Source: Tritrichomonas foetus
Lineage: Eukaryota; Parabasalia; Tritrichomonadida; Tritrichomonadidae
Direction: 5' to 3'
Length of the DNA: 64,000 bases
Assembly: GCA_001839685.1 (NCBI GenBank)
Contig: MLAK01000636.1
Span: forward strand, 23,287-87,286
Position 1 is the stretch's first letter. Each line of letters opens with the position of its first letter. Position numbers and translations under genes: made by a program. Shown here one piece after another: positions 12,501 to 20,910 of this stretch. The notes below the pieces were generated by a model, which did not search any database, was not told where the DNA came from, and worked only from the letters and a program-made list of their open reading frames with translations.

Positions 12501-14242
12501 TTTCCGTTTTGATAGAAAACAGATCAAAAATCGAATCATTTATTTCCAAATGCTCAAATGATACAAATTCACCTGCCCTCGCATATTTTCAAATATTGAG
12601 GTGGATCATTAAATTAGGTAATTTTCACAATGAAATTTTCTGTTATGCAAAAGATTTTTGTTTCATGCTGAAAAAATTCAATGGAAGTGAACGAAAAACA
12701 TCTTTTTATCATTTATTTAACTTTATATATGATATGTTCGGCGAAAACCCCAATGAATTATTTGAAAAAACTCCACTTCCTAAATTCATTTCATCAATTC
12801 CTTCACATTTTTGTTCAGTTAATGATAACTCTATAAAATTAGTTCAATTGTTGATGAATGTTGAATGTGAAGAATTCATTAAAAGTGATTGCTTCAAATC
12901 ATTGTGTAATTCATCATTTAATGATAAAGAAGTCGGTAAAAATATTCGCATTTTTATTTTGAAAAAAGTGAATGTAGAAAATTCAACCAAAGTATGTCAA
13001 ATTTTATGGGATAAACACAATTTTGAGAAGAATGTAACTTTTGCCTACTTAGAGTTCCTTCGTTTATCTTGGCAACTTCTTCGAAAATATCCCAAAACTG
13101 CAAACATATTTTATGATAATTCTTGTCATGATTTTTTATGGAGAAAAATTCATTTTGACATTCGTCAAATTAAAAAAGAAAATAATTTAAGAGCAAAGAT
13201 GAAATTATTTGCAATTTTTAATAATTCTTATATCATTGAAAATAAAGACAAAAAATTCTTTATGAAGGGTTCAAAAAGAGATCATTTAGTCAAACATTAT
13301 ACAAAAGATTTATCAATACCCTTAAATTCAATCATCTCTGCATGTTTATTTACAAGTTATTCAACCAATACATATACCAATCCGAATCTTCTATCACCTT
13401 CTCAACAAATACATAATAATAATAATAATAATAATAATCAAAACGATAATACTAATCATAAAAGTATTTGCAATAATAACTTTTGTGATAAAGGATATGG
13501 AAAAGGTGGGTTGTTTGAATTTTTCAAGAGTATGATTAAACTAGATTCTTTTTACTTAAATGAAATTTCTCACCTTTTTGTTCACGAAAAGCTATCGATT
13601 TTGGCAAAATGTCAAATAGATAGTCAAATATCGGGCGCCAAATTTTTTGCAAAATTAATAACAACTATGATGAAAAAAGGTTTGAAAGGTTCGGAAAATA
13701 TTTTGATCAGAGAATTTTCAGGACTTTCAGAATCCCTTTCATCGAAATTTGAATCTATTGAAATTCTCTGTGAATTGCTTCATTCTGGCCTCCTCCAAGA
13801 TATGAAACAAGAAAACATTCAAAAAATCATTTCATCGTTTAACAAAATTTATAAAAAGACAACAGAAATTAAAATGTTTTCTAGTTCGATTAAAAAAGTT
13901 GCCTTAATTTTACCAAATTCAAGCAGCAATGATGAAAATGCAGAAAAATGTGAAAGATTAAGCTGGTGTGAAAATGTAAATAAATTGATTTCCATACAGA
14001 TTTTAAATACAAGCAGAAAAAGCGAAATCGAAATTGAAAATATAAGAAATTTATTAAATATTGGAATTGATTTTATTAATGATTGCTGTACACAATATCA
14101 ACTACTAAAACCCAAAATAAATGTAAGCAGAAAACAATTAAATATTATAATTTCTAAATTTAGAGAAAATGAAAAAATGGAATTTATCGAAACTGCGGAA
14201 AAATTAGAAAAAATTCTTTTGGAAAAATCTAATCAACAATAG
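6548..14242 (+). CDS. Giant ubiquitin carboxyl-terminal hydrolase (USP, peptidase family C19), USP9X/USP34-like layout
   Basis: The protein has 2564 residues with the catalytic domain in the middle. The Cys box GLKNLGATCYMNA has nucleophile Cys1219. The QQDAVEFLQMLLERLD box follows. The His box AVAGHYFSHVKRG has His1455, and WVTLND puts the third catalytic residue at Asp1472, so the triad is complete. About 1200 residues before it and 1000 after look like all-helical HEAT/armadillo-type solenoid. That is the plan of the giant USP9X/USP34 class, which remove ubiquitin from substrates; here the partners are unknown. A charged Ser/Lys/Asn-rich linker lies at about 175-220. A run of 8 Asn (AAT repeat near 13420) falls in a disordered loop near residue 2295. 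There are no introns or frame breaks over 7.7 kb. The ATG sits 10 bases after an AAAAAGTT box. Confidence 0.93.
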   Translation: MSDLSQESEFDDFKNNVINMVCQNSVHTSLISQLSGFLKDIYITRKLKPPFDGETDEFLEVFSVNLINKILQTREKNKSIQKPYQSILTNYVRILAKNIVEPYPKFIEAAKIIVTQKSQNFYRMMASYNYGMPPETSQYFYDNVREFVNHNVLETLIKYYSNSDENQLENNKDHNISRSPSKENKIHKIHRDHKETKDEKSQDSKTDNSSSNSLSKKNKTIFNMKKAAQIISIIHPLTKFFEKSQLNDFILALINSYREYIETVSIDELKCLDDNLLNKFNNNLFVMSNSSDLKTKLTVIQISLNIRLVKTMLLRLQFNALASIKSCLNKSYLQTSQMTSYLKKENFLDILLDSHDLHHQLVPDFISIFGYMVKNGDAGINEIRKFWLISTSQHPSVIDYFFKPWYSFFYEFKNTTIDSFFEMVSEEKQFPKEALAFLRKVAFKASPQIREVLFNCLMKMLNDKEFSDNENDTVNLVVDLCCTLVPTNNEKFCLDLQNKCIKLISKNKDIYIALPLLKSSCRKVSSKKAREYFDAVLKSMMKGNVDVSSYFDLLIKILENFEDTFNEKEFKNLKKLVLPLLYTKENFNTVCQFFTNLMKIKNKFATDEMLYEIYLQICQSSSFDIESFNFIKRLYERLRKNSSLCEESQLLDSLWKLFLQNPNSECICEYLISLYEKNSRDFIDKCFENISDKEEGSLTLLEKYIHYIEDGLSLSELGIHQNSFHDPESFYILNLKGDLDKQIKVFKWISYRSFVQRISRMLEKDPQRIRIKHKDTYISPTNFFLHNFMVLTITASTAGYISYVESSEYKNPPIIISSLPSVILIEKKYSKRLFQLLSKSPNEKILCILNLIPTIPSEYKLMTESVIESNFDADIRKIWKDIFNLKKKNLFLYRLNIIGNLVKKPNMEWIEIFYLTHGFTYFLKIIVTKSLNVFSSRSDLILILKITKILMAIPEYESQIDESISELSSKAIPQMIQWMIKYCSNTEILLDILSIFKCFAFKNVELIENSQAFLELIKDTFFSSNAKVRMETLEILNTLSLHLHKKIVTILLPIAMNRRCQEFFELLKPVAQNTNDPKVLFKELVNVLYTYYKLPDNSSDGIIPILMFRPPNQVFSNGLFSILSILISRMKTIPHLMKYFNFLCDNILFNCIKFYEISNDLLNIITAIIKTKPDTASLLLPKLKQITLYSDYENPSSSSKVELSSTARSRGLKNLGATCYMNATIQQLFNIRELRERILTTHFSDNDWIIEFQYLFAELSFYPSKNVDPTPFVSKWTGWDGERVNPRDQQDAVEFLQMLLERLDEKEKGLTSMFRGQIIHSLVGRTEEYLNTSIEDFITLTLEVKDHKNVEESLKTFLIPDRFEGSNGYTVEGKGMIDADRYHKIRKSPDFLVIQLKRFEYNLSSNTRVKVNSEYMFPLELNLSIVMEKEPENENDELFELVGVLMHMGSAVAGHYFSHVKRGNGKWVTLNDLSISKCNGEELPIEAAGGKAKPRGNDFGFYSDFLEKDTNAYLLFYRKKSTISHAPDVFDTDFSISNFMNHHHNNTNSAFGSYLEFPKSSSVFSVNSMIEESEEDRSLIPNKKPKYIDSQCLERLVNDIHQTLARNIVTSDEFSCLLMELCSAEIDGEFLYSHFIYCLRRSYRKELEGSEIDENTYKLPFTLGNRIIFLFNNTSDLALYILSQLNHIDEFLFGAESEKVRTFYAKLLVNALNNSQNCGENSIFIDFSSYMKEKLYTIINHYKKFNQFFIVLCKLIEIESIEEWSEKIIEFISIAIPEYSNANKKEKVFHNIDLSYIFRIMNIMPIDFEFLSDNLLYWSFSKKHSFELINFISNRIQGNKNTTDIFLNIVKSNELSALQMSLFFVTNLKTDDKMNQMRDEIFNKTILKQLSYSEFLVNTTYRAKEFTSILKEHSSNSIFDFETEKIDNKESESECFSLSKRFMNFAPLFIKNFLFKTELNVITAFEKLVYAIFNENDKTSLFEFFSVLIENRSKIESFISKCSNDTNSPALAYFQILRWIIKLGNFHNEIFCYAKDFCFMLKKFNGSERKTSFYHLFNFIYDMFGENPNELFEKTPLPKFISSIPSHFCSVNDNSIKLVQLLMNVECEEFIKSDCFKSLCNSSFNDKEVGKNIRIFILKKVNVENSTKVCQILWDKHNFEKNVTFAYLEFLRLSWQLLRKYPKTANIFYDNSCHDFLWRKIHFDIRQIKKENNLRAKMKLFAIFNNSYIIENKDKKFFMKGSKRDHLVKHYTKDLSIPLNSIISACLFTSYSTNTYTNPNLLSPSQQIHNNNNNNNNQNDNTNHKSICNNNFCDKGYGKGGLFEFFKSMIKLDSFYLNEISHLFVHEKLSILAKCQIDSQISGAKFFAKLITTMMKKGLKGSENILIREFSGLSESLSSKFESIEILCELLHSGLLQDMKQENIQKIISSFNKIYKKTTEIKMFSSSIKKVALILPNSSSNDENAEKCERLSWCENVNKLISIQILNTSRKSEIEIENIRNLLNIGIDFINDCCTQYQLLKPKINVSRKQLNIIISKFRENEKMEFIETAEKLEKILLEKSNQQ

Positions 14243-15292
14243 AGATCTTGATTAGAGATTATTTTGTATTTATATAATAAATTTTAGAATCTTTCTTTAT
14301 TTTCTCTCTTTTTTATTTTCATTCTTTTTTATTTTCATTCTTTTTTATTTTCATTCTTTTTTATTTTCATTCTTTTTTATTTTCATTCTTTTTTATTTTC
14401 ATTCTTTTTTATTTTCATTCTTTTTTATTTTATATATTTCTGTTTTGGGAATATACAACATTAGTGCATAAAAGAAATACTGCCTACACTCATTAATGTC
14501 ATACAATTAGCACAAAAATATAATTTATTTTAGAATATTTTCAATAGAGCAATCATTGAATTTTCCACTCCATTTTTGATTCTCAATTTCATTCACTCAA
14601 CGAAAATAAATTCATTCTTCCATTGGTTCCATATTTTGGCGAAATATATCATCATGACTAAATAAGATCATTTTATAGAACGCATGAAATCATTTCCGAA
14701 CTAATATATATTTAGAGATTTAATTATCTCGAAACTAAGAATCAATAAAAGATGAACTTTGAAATTATTATAACCCCGAAAATATGATATTCTCCTTTTT
14801 GTTCAATCTAATCCTATGTCTAGTCTTGCTAATTTCACTATGATAAAATATTTAAATATTTCCAAATCAACCAGTTCTTTTTGAAAAACAAACTTAGATT
14901 TATGAATTTATTTTTCTATCTGAAGCAAAAACATAATTTGTCGTGTTTTTTCTCTTTGAAAGTAAATAAGATTACAATAATAATTATCATTATTCAATTA
15001 ATAATAATGATCATTATTTTTGATTGATCTTGGTTTACTATTTACAAGAAATTTGATTCTGTTTTAACCTACAATATCAAGAACAAGAACAAACAATAAA
15101 CAAGAGGTATATCTAATATAGTTTCCTTTGAGTTTATTTCCCGATTTTTGACAAATAATTAAGGATATTTAAACATTCGAATTTTACATATGATCAAGTA
15201 TTACATCATTTAAACAATTAATTGTTAAGATGTGAAGAGAGATTCACTGAAGTTTTTTTTGGAAATGAGGCACAATTGTTTGTTTTTCCTTT
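14243..15292. other. Intergenic with a minisatellite
   Basis: The left part holds a 16-bp tandem array (14309-14431). The rest is AT-rich and I see no gene. It lies between the 3' ends of a plus- and a minus-strand gene, so it should hold terminators rather than promoters. Confidence 0.6.
14309..14431. repeat. 16-bp tandem repeat, 7 full copies plus a partial one
   Basis: The unit is TTTTTTATTTTCATTC. Seven identical copies occupy 14309-14420, with an eighth started at 14421. It is about 70 bases downstream of the deubiquitinase stop. The perfect identity between copies suggests recent expansion or slippage. Confidence 0.95.
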
Positions 15293-15790
15293 TTATAATG
15301 TGCTCAATTCATCATAAATTTTATCTTTCATTTTAGAAATCTGTTCCCAATTTCGATGAAACCAAGATAACATAACTTTTTTTCTCCTCTTTTCCATTCG
15401 AGTTCTTTTAGTTACTTTTGGATTTGTCTTTTCAACTATTTGAGCTATTTGATTGAGTATTATTGACGTGCATTTCTTCTTAAACACTTCACCTGCCAAA
15501 TGAGACAAAAATTTGAAACAAGGTTTGGTTAAATATATAAAATGATCATTTGGATCTTTTTTTTGCGATTCTTCACCTCTCCCTCTTCGAAGTCTCTTTT
15601 TAGCAGGAAGCTGTTTACAGTCGATATTATTTTCAGGTAATTCACCCATAATGTTAAACGATTGAATAGAAATCTCAGCTTCATCGATGATGTCAAGATT
15701 TCCCCAGTCATTGAAGTAATCAATATATTGCATCCATTGAAATAGTTCGTTATTGGTATCTAATTCGCAAGCTTCGAGATTGATTGTCAT
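15293..15790 (-). CDS. Small basic protein of unknown function with a nuclear-localisation-like motif
   Basis: The protein has 165 residues, starting at ATG 15790-15788. The first 60 residues are acidic (Asp/Glu/Asn). PAKKRLRRGRG at about 63-73 looks like a nuclear localisation signal. The C-terminal 90 residues are a compact basic helical region (FIYLTKPCFKFLSHL, then TKRTRMEKRRKKVMLSWF, ending IYDELSTL). I do not recognise the family. A nuclear, perhaps DNA- or RNA-binding, protein would fit, but that is inference. It is head to head with the broken gene at 15932, with 141 bases between the two ATGs, so the two may share a bidirectional promoter. Confidence 0.75.
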   Translation of the reverse strand: MTINLEACELDTNNELFQWMQYIDYFNDWGNLDIIDEAEISIQSFNIMGELPENNIDCKQLPAKKRLRRGRGEESQKKDPNDHFIYLTKPCFKFLSHLAGEVFKKKCTSIILNQIAQIVEKTNPKVTKRTRMEKRRKKVMLSWFHRNWEQISKMKDKIYDELSTL

Positions 15791-15931
15791 TCACCAAAAA
15801 AAGTGAATTAATGAAAAGTAAATTCATAGAAAAGTATGTCTTTTGAATGACTTATCCAAAAAATTGAATTTGTAGAATTATTAAATTATTTTTGAAACTG
15901 GCCGAAATCGTTTCTTATATTAGTCACTGAA

Positions 15932-16373
15932 ATGTCAATTGATCGACTTTTCATATCAAATCTTTTTTCAAAAAGTGAAATATGTTTCAATACAAAGCAG
16001 GACTTTTTGAAAAGCTGCCAATTTTTGATAGTATGGCAAAATGATCATGAGATTTCCTCTTGTTTATCCAAAACCTCGATAACCAACGAATATTTCATAC
16101 CATTTCCTCCTTGTGAAAAGGCAATGGAAATTCAATGTATTCAAAAATTTCAATATGCTGTCAATGGACTAGATGAAGAAACAATTGGAAATCAGAAATC
16201 TGTCTGTTATCAAAAGCTTTTTTAATGAGATACTTGACATTTTTATGAAGTTTTTCTGTCTCTTTCATTCGGCATTCTTTCCTATTAAAATTGTGAACCA
16301 GGCAATAACGTGTGTCGGTGAAGTTTTTAACGATGATTTTGTTTGTTTAGATTATTTAAATATAAATATTTAG
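15932..16373 (+). pseudogene. Small unknown gene, about 146 residues, broken by one extra T
   Basis: The first frame (15932-16225, 97 codons) ends at TAA right after a run of 6 T (16219-16224). Reading that run as 5 T continues directly in the next frame (...CYQKLF then NEILDIFMKF...) for about 50 more codons to TAG at 16371-16373. The downstream part ends with a coding-like stretch (NQAITCVGEVFNDDFVCLDY). Composition is even across the join, so I read it as one gene. Either the T run is a sequencing error and the gene is intact, or it is a young pseudogene. There is no recognisable family and no signal peptide. It is divergent from the gene at 15790. Confidence 0.5.
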
Positions 16374-17259
16374 TGTTTTCTTTGGAGCTGTTTTCAAAGT
16401 ATTTTTATCTCAAAATCTATCTTCAACTTTTATGGATTATGATATTATCATATCTTTGATTGAAATTTATCAAAAATCGAGTTGACAAAATTTGGAAGGA
16501 AAAGAGAGAAATTAGAAATATATTCGGGAAAAAAAAATTCTCTATTAGTTGATCAACAAAAAAAAAAAAAAAAAAATTATGATAGATATTCAAATTTTAG
16601 ATAAAAGCAATTTGTAAAATATTTCATTAAAGTATCGACATTTCTAATAGGGCTTCTTGATAACGGCGTTTCATTTCACTAAAATTAAAAAATTATTAAA
16701 TTTCCTCAACAAATTCTCATGGTTTGGTTATGGAATCATGATACAATGATATCACAGTTTGGATATAGAACAATACTTTGGCAGCCAAATCTATTAGTGA
16801 TGCATAAAATTATCCATTTTTGAAAATTATGCTATTCAAGTCTATTATTTCATCTTCATAGAAATGTCTAATTAACGTATGAAGATAATTGATTGCTGAA
16901 GTTTTATATGATATCTAGTTAACACCACCTCATTAACTAATCATTATCTAGTGTAAATTATTCAAAAATTACAGGTTTTTTCTTGACGTTAATAGAATTA
17001 TTCAAAACTGTATCTAAAATGTGATTATTCAAAAGATTCATCAGAATTAATATTAAACGAACTGACTGAATCATGATTGAACCACTTATTCAACGGATAA
17101 TTGGTCATAAATCTATCAAACCTTTTACAGAATTATTTAATGAGAAATTGAATCATAATCTGAAATTGATTAATTTTTCTATAATGTTCATAACTTTTTC
17201 CGGTAGCATTTAATTTTATTTGACTTTTTCAATGCTAACATTCACAAACCACGAATCAA
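16374..17259. other. Intergenic, upstream region of the second kinase
   Basis: There is no gene. It contains an A-rich run (about 16559-16576). AACTTTTT lies at 17192-17199 and a related ACTTTTTC at 17222-17229, both within 70 bases of the kinase ATG. Confidence 0.55.
17192..17199 (-). promoter_or_regulatory. AACTTTTT octamer before the CAMK-like kinase
   Basis: It lies 60 bases upstream of the ATG at 17260. It is the inverted form of the recurrent AAAAAGTT box. Confidence 0.3.
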
Positions 17260-18675
17260 ATGGATGGGAATGATTCCGAGGCAGTTTCAGTTCCAAACAA
17301 TGTTGGCGGATATCAAATGCGTGGTACTGTTGGTGATGGCGCTTTTTCGGTCGTTAAATTGGCCATGCATATCGAATCGAAAAAATATTATGCTTGTAAA
17401 ATCGTTCCCAAGGCGCGAATTAGCACTGACAATCTTCGAGAAAGATTCGAAATCGAAATTCATGTTAATCAACAACTTCGCCACCCCGGAATCGTCGCTC
17501 TGTATGATCTCATGAAAGATGATAATAATTATTACTTAATTATGGAATTTTGTCCCAATGGTGAACTTTTTCAATATATTGTTGATCGTACCCACTTAAA
17601 AGAAGAAGAAGCAAAGCCGTTGATCAGGCAAGTATTGGAAACATTACAATACATTCATTCTATGAACATCAGTCATCGTGATTTAAAGCCAGAAAATCTT
17701 CTAATTGACCAATTTGGCCGGATAAAATTTTCCGACTTTGGCTTGAGTCGCTTTATTCCAGAAAGCGGTTTGGTTGATACTCCATGCGGGTCACCATGCT
17801 ATGCTTCACCAGAATGTATCAGCGGTCGTCCTTATAATGGAAAAACCACCGATGTTTGGAGCTGCGGTGTTATTTTATATGCAATGCTCACAGGCCAACT
17901 TCCATGGACCAAAAGGAATCAAACACAGCTTTTTGCACAAATTAAAAAAGGTGAATATGTCATACCCAATTTTTTAAGTGATAACTGTAGAAATTTCATA
18001 AAAGGTTTAATGACAGTCGATATCGTTGAACGGTTAACAATCGAACAAGCTCTTGAACACCCGTGGTTGAAAAATACACCACCTCAATTTGAGACTCTTC
18101 CAAAAAGTGTTTTGAATCCAGCTTATTTATCAATTAAAAAAGTCGACAATTTGTTTGAATCACCTGATGAAGCTGATAACGATTTTTTAGTTGATGATAG
18201 CTTATTGAACAATCATAGTTTTCCACAATTGTCTATTTTATCAACTTTAAAGAATATCAAATATGGTGAAAATTTACCACCTATATTGATAAGTGCAAAT
18301 GCTTCAGCATCAATTTCATCTGTTGGTTCTTCACTAACTAATAAAAATGTTATTCATGAAAAATCAACAACAACAGCAATCAATGGAGCAACTGCAAGTT
18401 CAGGAAAAACGAAATTAAGACCAACTAAAAGATTTAGACCATCAACAAAAACAGGAAATTTAAGGACAAGTTCACAAATGACAAGAAATATTCAAGCTGC
18501 AAATGCTGCAATTGTCGCAAACGTATCTTCATCAAGTGCTAAATCACCAGTAGGATCAACAGGCTCGGCTGCCCCAACGACTTTATCAAAAAGACCATCA
18601 CTGAAGACGAATTCTACAATCAGAAAAAATGTTGTTGCAAAACCAAACGTAGTGATCAGCAAAAAAGTTCATTAA
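17260..18675 (+). CDS. CAMK-like (AMPK/SNF1-related type) Ser/Thr protein kinase
   Basis: The protein has 471 residues. The kinase domain is at about 18-270: GDGAFSVV loop, catalytic Lys47 in YACKIV, SHRDLKPENLL with Asp141, SDFGLSR with Asp159, then CGSPCYASPE and TTDVWSCGVILYAML. All catalytic residues are present, so it should be active. CGSPCYASPE is typical of the CAMKL group. The tail (about 285-471) is low-complexity Ala/Ser/Thr/Lys with no domain. It is very basic from about 380 on (KTKLRPTKRFRPSTK). The in-frame TAA at 18673 is followed by 78 further sense codons in the same frame, so the protein may be longer, either by readthrough or because the stop is a mutation or error. Confidence 0.93.
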   Translation: MDGNDSEAVSVPNNVGGYQMRGTVGDGAFSVVKLAMHIESKKYYACKIVPKARISTDNLRERFEIEIHVNQQLRHPGIVALYDLMKDDNNYYLIMEFCPNGELFQYIVDRTHLKEEEAKPLIRQVLETLQYIHSMNISHRDLKPENLLIDQFGRIKFSDFGLSRFIPESGLVDTPCGSPCYASPECISGRPYNGKTTDVWSCGVILYAMLTGQLPWTKRNQTQLFAQIKKGEYVIPNFLSDNCRNFIKGLMTVDIVERLTIEQALEHPWLKNTPPQFETLPKSVLNPAYLSIKKVDNLFESPDEADNDFLVDDSLLNNHSFPQLSILSTLKNIKYGENLPPILISANASASISSVGSSLTNKNVIHEKSTTTAINGATASSGKTKLRPTKRFRPSTKTGNLRTSSQMTRNIQAANAAIVANVSSSSAKSPVGSTGSAAPTTLSKRPSLKTNSTIRKNVVAKPNVVISKKVH

Positions 18676-18912
18676 CAAAAATTCGCATTTTACTCAAACT
18701 CACTTCAACAAAACAAAACAAAATTCATCAAAAATAAAAACAACAAAAGCGAATCCTATGCATCCACATTTGGACAAGAACCTCATATGATCTATTGCAA
18801 CTCTTTGACATTATCATTGACAACAAATTTTAAAACTCCGAATGATGCCAAAAAAGTATCAAGATTTATAAAAGTGACATTTTTGCAGCAAATCCAAAAA
18901 TTTCAAAACTGA
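18676..18912 (+). other. In-frame open extension beyond the kinase stop codon
   Basis: After TAA at 18673-18675 the kinase frame stays open for 78 codons to TGA at 18910-18912. From about 18748 the sequence looks coding (SESYASTFGQEPHMIYCNSL, then NDAKKVSRFIKVTFLQQIQ). It could be a C-terminal domain cut off by a nonsense change, or part of the protein by stop readthrough. The null explanation is a 3' flank poor in T by chance. Confidence 0.4.
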
Positions 18913-19867
18913 ATCTTCCCCTATATTATGAATGATACTGCCATTGATTATAGATGGATGAAATTATCTATCTATAATTCCCTTTATATTTTCCTTTGAT
19001 TAGTGTAATTGTCTTTCTCATCAATTTTGTTATGCCATTTGAAGTGGTTTTTATGTCGAGATGGCTATTTGTCAGTCATAAGTAATGATACATTATTTAT
19101 TTGTATTCGAACTGTAATAAATGTTAGAATAAATTTGTTATATTTCGGAATAACTTTATTTTACTTTATTACTTATATTTTAAAAGATTTTAATATAGCT
19201 GCCCACGTGTAGGCAACGTGAATTCATGTGATGAACTTTTTGTTCAATTCTATTATTTCTATAAAGCTCGCCCATCCAAGAGATTTTCGGCTGGACAGCT
19301 CTTCAGGGAAAAAAAAATAGTTGATCGATTAAAAGGTAAACTATTTGTGCAAATTTCAAGAAAATTGAATTTCTTCCCACAATGAAACTTGTGTATTTTA
19401 AATCAAATAAGTTGTGATATGAGATATTTTTTCCATCTTGATCATCATTGGAATCATTTATTTCATCTTTTTAAGTTGTCTGTTGTTATTCTTTCATGAA
19501 AAACGAAAAATGCCATTATGTGCTTATTATTTATGTTTAATAATCGAATAATTGAATAAATTCATGGCAGAGGCATCAACAAATAATTTTTTAAAATTAT
19601 TTTATAAAATAATAATGATATTGATGTTGAGAAACATTTCAAATTTATTGTCATTTGATAATATTTTAAATTGACACGAATACTCAAACACTTTTCGTCA
19701 AGTGGAATCAAATCGAAAAGACAAAATCCATGAAAAAAAGTCAGTTTTATAAAAAAAATATATTTTCAATTATTATATGGTCTTCGATTCGGAAAAAGTT
19801 CAACAATGAAATTTTCACTATTTTTGTTTGACCTTTTTCAACGGTTACTCTCAATTGGATAAAAAGT
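18913..19867. other. Intergenic with one doubtful small coding fragment
   Basis: A 29-codon ORF (19231-19320) ends in a 9-A run. Shortening the run by two A would extend it by about 20 codons to TGA at about 19381-19383. This is not secure. AAAAAGTT lies at 19793-19800. I see no other gene. Confidence 0.4.
19793..19800 (+). promoter_or_regulatory. AAAAAGTT octamer before the 215-residue gene
   Basis: It lies 67 bases upstream of the ATG at 19868. A related CCTTTTTCAA sits between them at about 19840. Confidence 0.3.
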
Positions 19868-20515
19868 ATGATTCAACAACAAGTAAGACACAAAAACCAT
19901 GACCAAAAAATATTTTACTCACAGCTAAATCAACAGGATGACATATTTGTGGAGAAAAAAATTAACATGAAAATTGGTGAAATTAAAAATCTGCCACAAA
20001 ATTCTGAAAGACTTCAATCGAACGAATATTTTGTGGAACTATCCAAATCTCTACTTATTGACGGATTTTCTGAAGATGAAGTTTCTTTTTATATTAAAAA
20101 TCTAAATCATATTTCCAATTATGATGAAAATGATCTTGATAAACTTGAAAAAACATTAAAAAGTGAAATACAAAATATTAATTATTCTATTCACCAAATT
20201 TATAAAAATGAAAACTTTTTTTCCTCAAAAAAAGAATTTCCTTTAAGTAGAGATGATCGAATTTCCATGTCACATATCACGATAAGGGAACCTGAGCAAC
20301 CAAAAAATGCTAATCGTTATGTTGTATCACCTGATAAACAAAATAAACCTAGAACATCAAGTCCACGAAAACTTCACACCATTCCAGCTCAAATAAATCC
20401 TGAGAATCCAAAGAAAAATGAAGTGCAAAAAGAAGATGCGCCTATCATTCAAGCAACTGCTGCAGGTGCAAAATTCTTCGCTGATCTTGCTGAAGAAACG
20501 GAATTTATTTTTTAA
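19868..20515 (+). CDS. Hypothetical protein, 215 residues
   Basis: The N-terminal half is charged and probably helical (FVELSKSLLIDGFSEDEVSF, then DLDKLEKTLKSEIQNI). A disordered Pro/Ser/Lys linker follows (about 140-190, with TSSPRKLHTIP). A short, more hydrophobic end (IIQATAAGAKFFADLAEETE) closes it. There is no signal peptide, membrane segment or recognised domain. Coding potential rests on length, sensible codon use and the ATG start. The stop TAA is within TAAAG. It is convergent with the HEATR5-like gene 395 bases downstream. I cannot assign a role. Confidence 0.75.
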   Translation: MIQQQVRHKNHDQKIFYSQLNQQDDIFVEKKINMKIGEIKNLPQNSERLQSNEYFVELSKSLLIDGFSEDEVSFYIKNLNHISNYDENDLDKLEKTLKSEIQNINYSIHQIYKNENFFSSKKEFPLSRDDRISMSHITIREPEQPKNANRYVVSPDKQNKPRTSSPRKLHTIPAQINPENPKKNEVQKEDAPIIQATAAGAKFFADLAEETEFIF

Positions 20516-20910
20516 AGCATTTAGTTTTCTTTGATGAGTATTATTTTGAGAATATATTACTAAACTTTATGCTGATCAAACCAAACTCAAAAATCAACAA
20601 AAATTTCAATGTTATTCATCTCAATCAGAAATTATTGATATTCTGGAAATTTCTTTAATTATATTAAATTCATTGGTTATTTCCAAAGAACAGCCAATGT
20701 TTTCCATGCTATACGTGACTTTTATTTAATTTTAGGATTTTATAAAATCAGTAAACCAGCAATCCATTAATTTTTAAGTCAAAATAAAATATATCAAATA
20801 TTTTTTTCAGGTTAAAAAAAATATTCTTTTTTGATATAGCTAGTGTTTATTACATAAAAAACAGAGAAGTAAATTCAAAGAAATCACATCAAACTCATGG
20901 TTTGATTAAA
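20516..20910. other. Convergent intergenic spacer
   Basis: It lies between two gene 3' ends. It is AT-rich and I see nothing specific. Confidence 0.6.

Noticed and set aside
19009..19212. 67-codon ORF after the second kinase
   Set aside because: TTG start and Ile/Phe/Leu-dominated composition, typical of chance frames in AT-rich DNA.
19231..19383. Possible 50-codon gene with a shift in a 9-A run
   Set aside because: Needs a two-base change, is very short, and has no support beyond composition.
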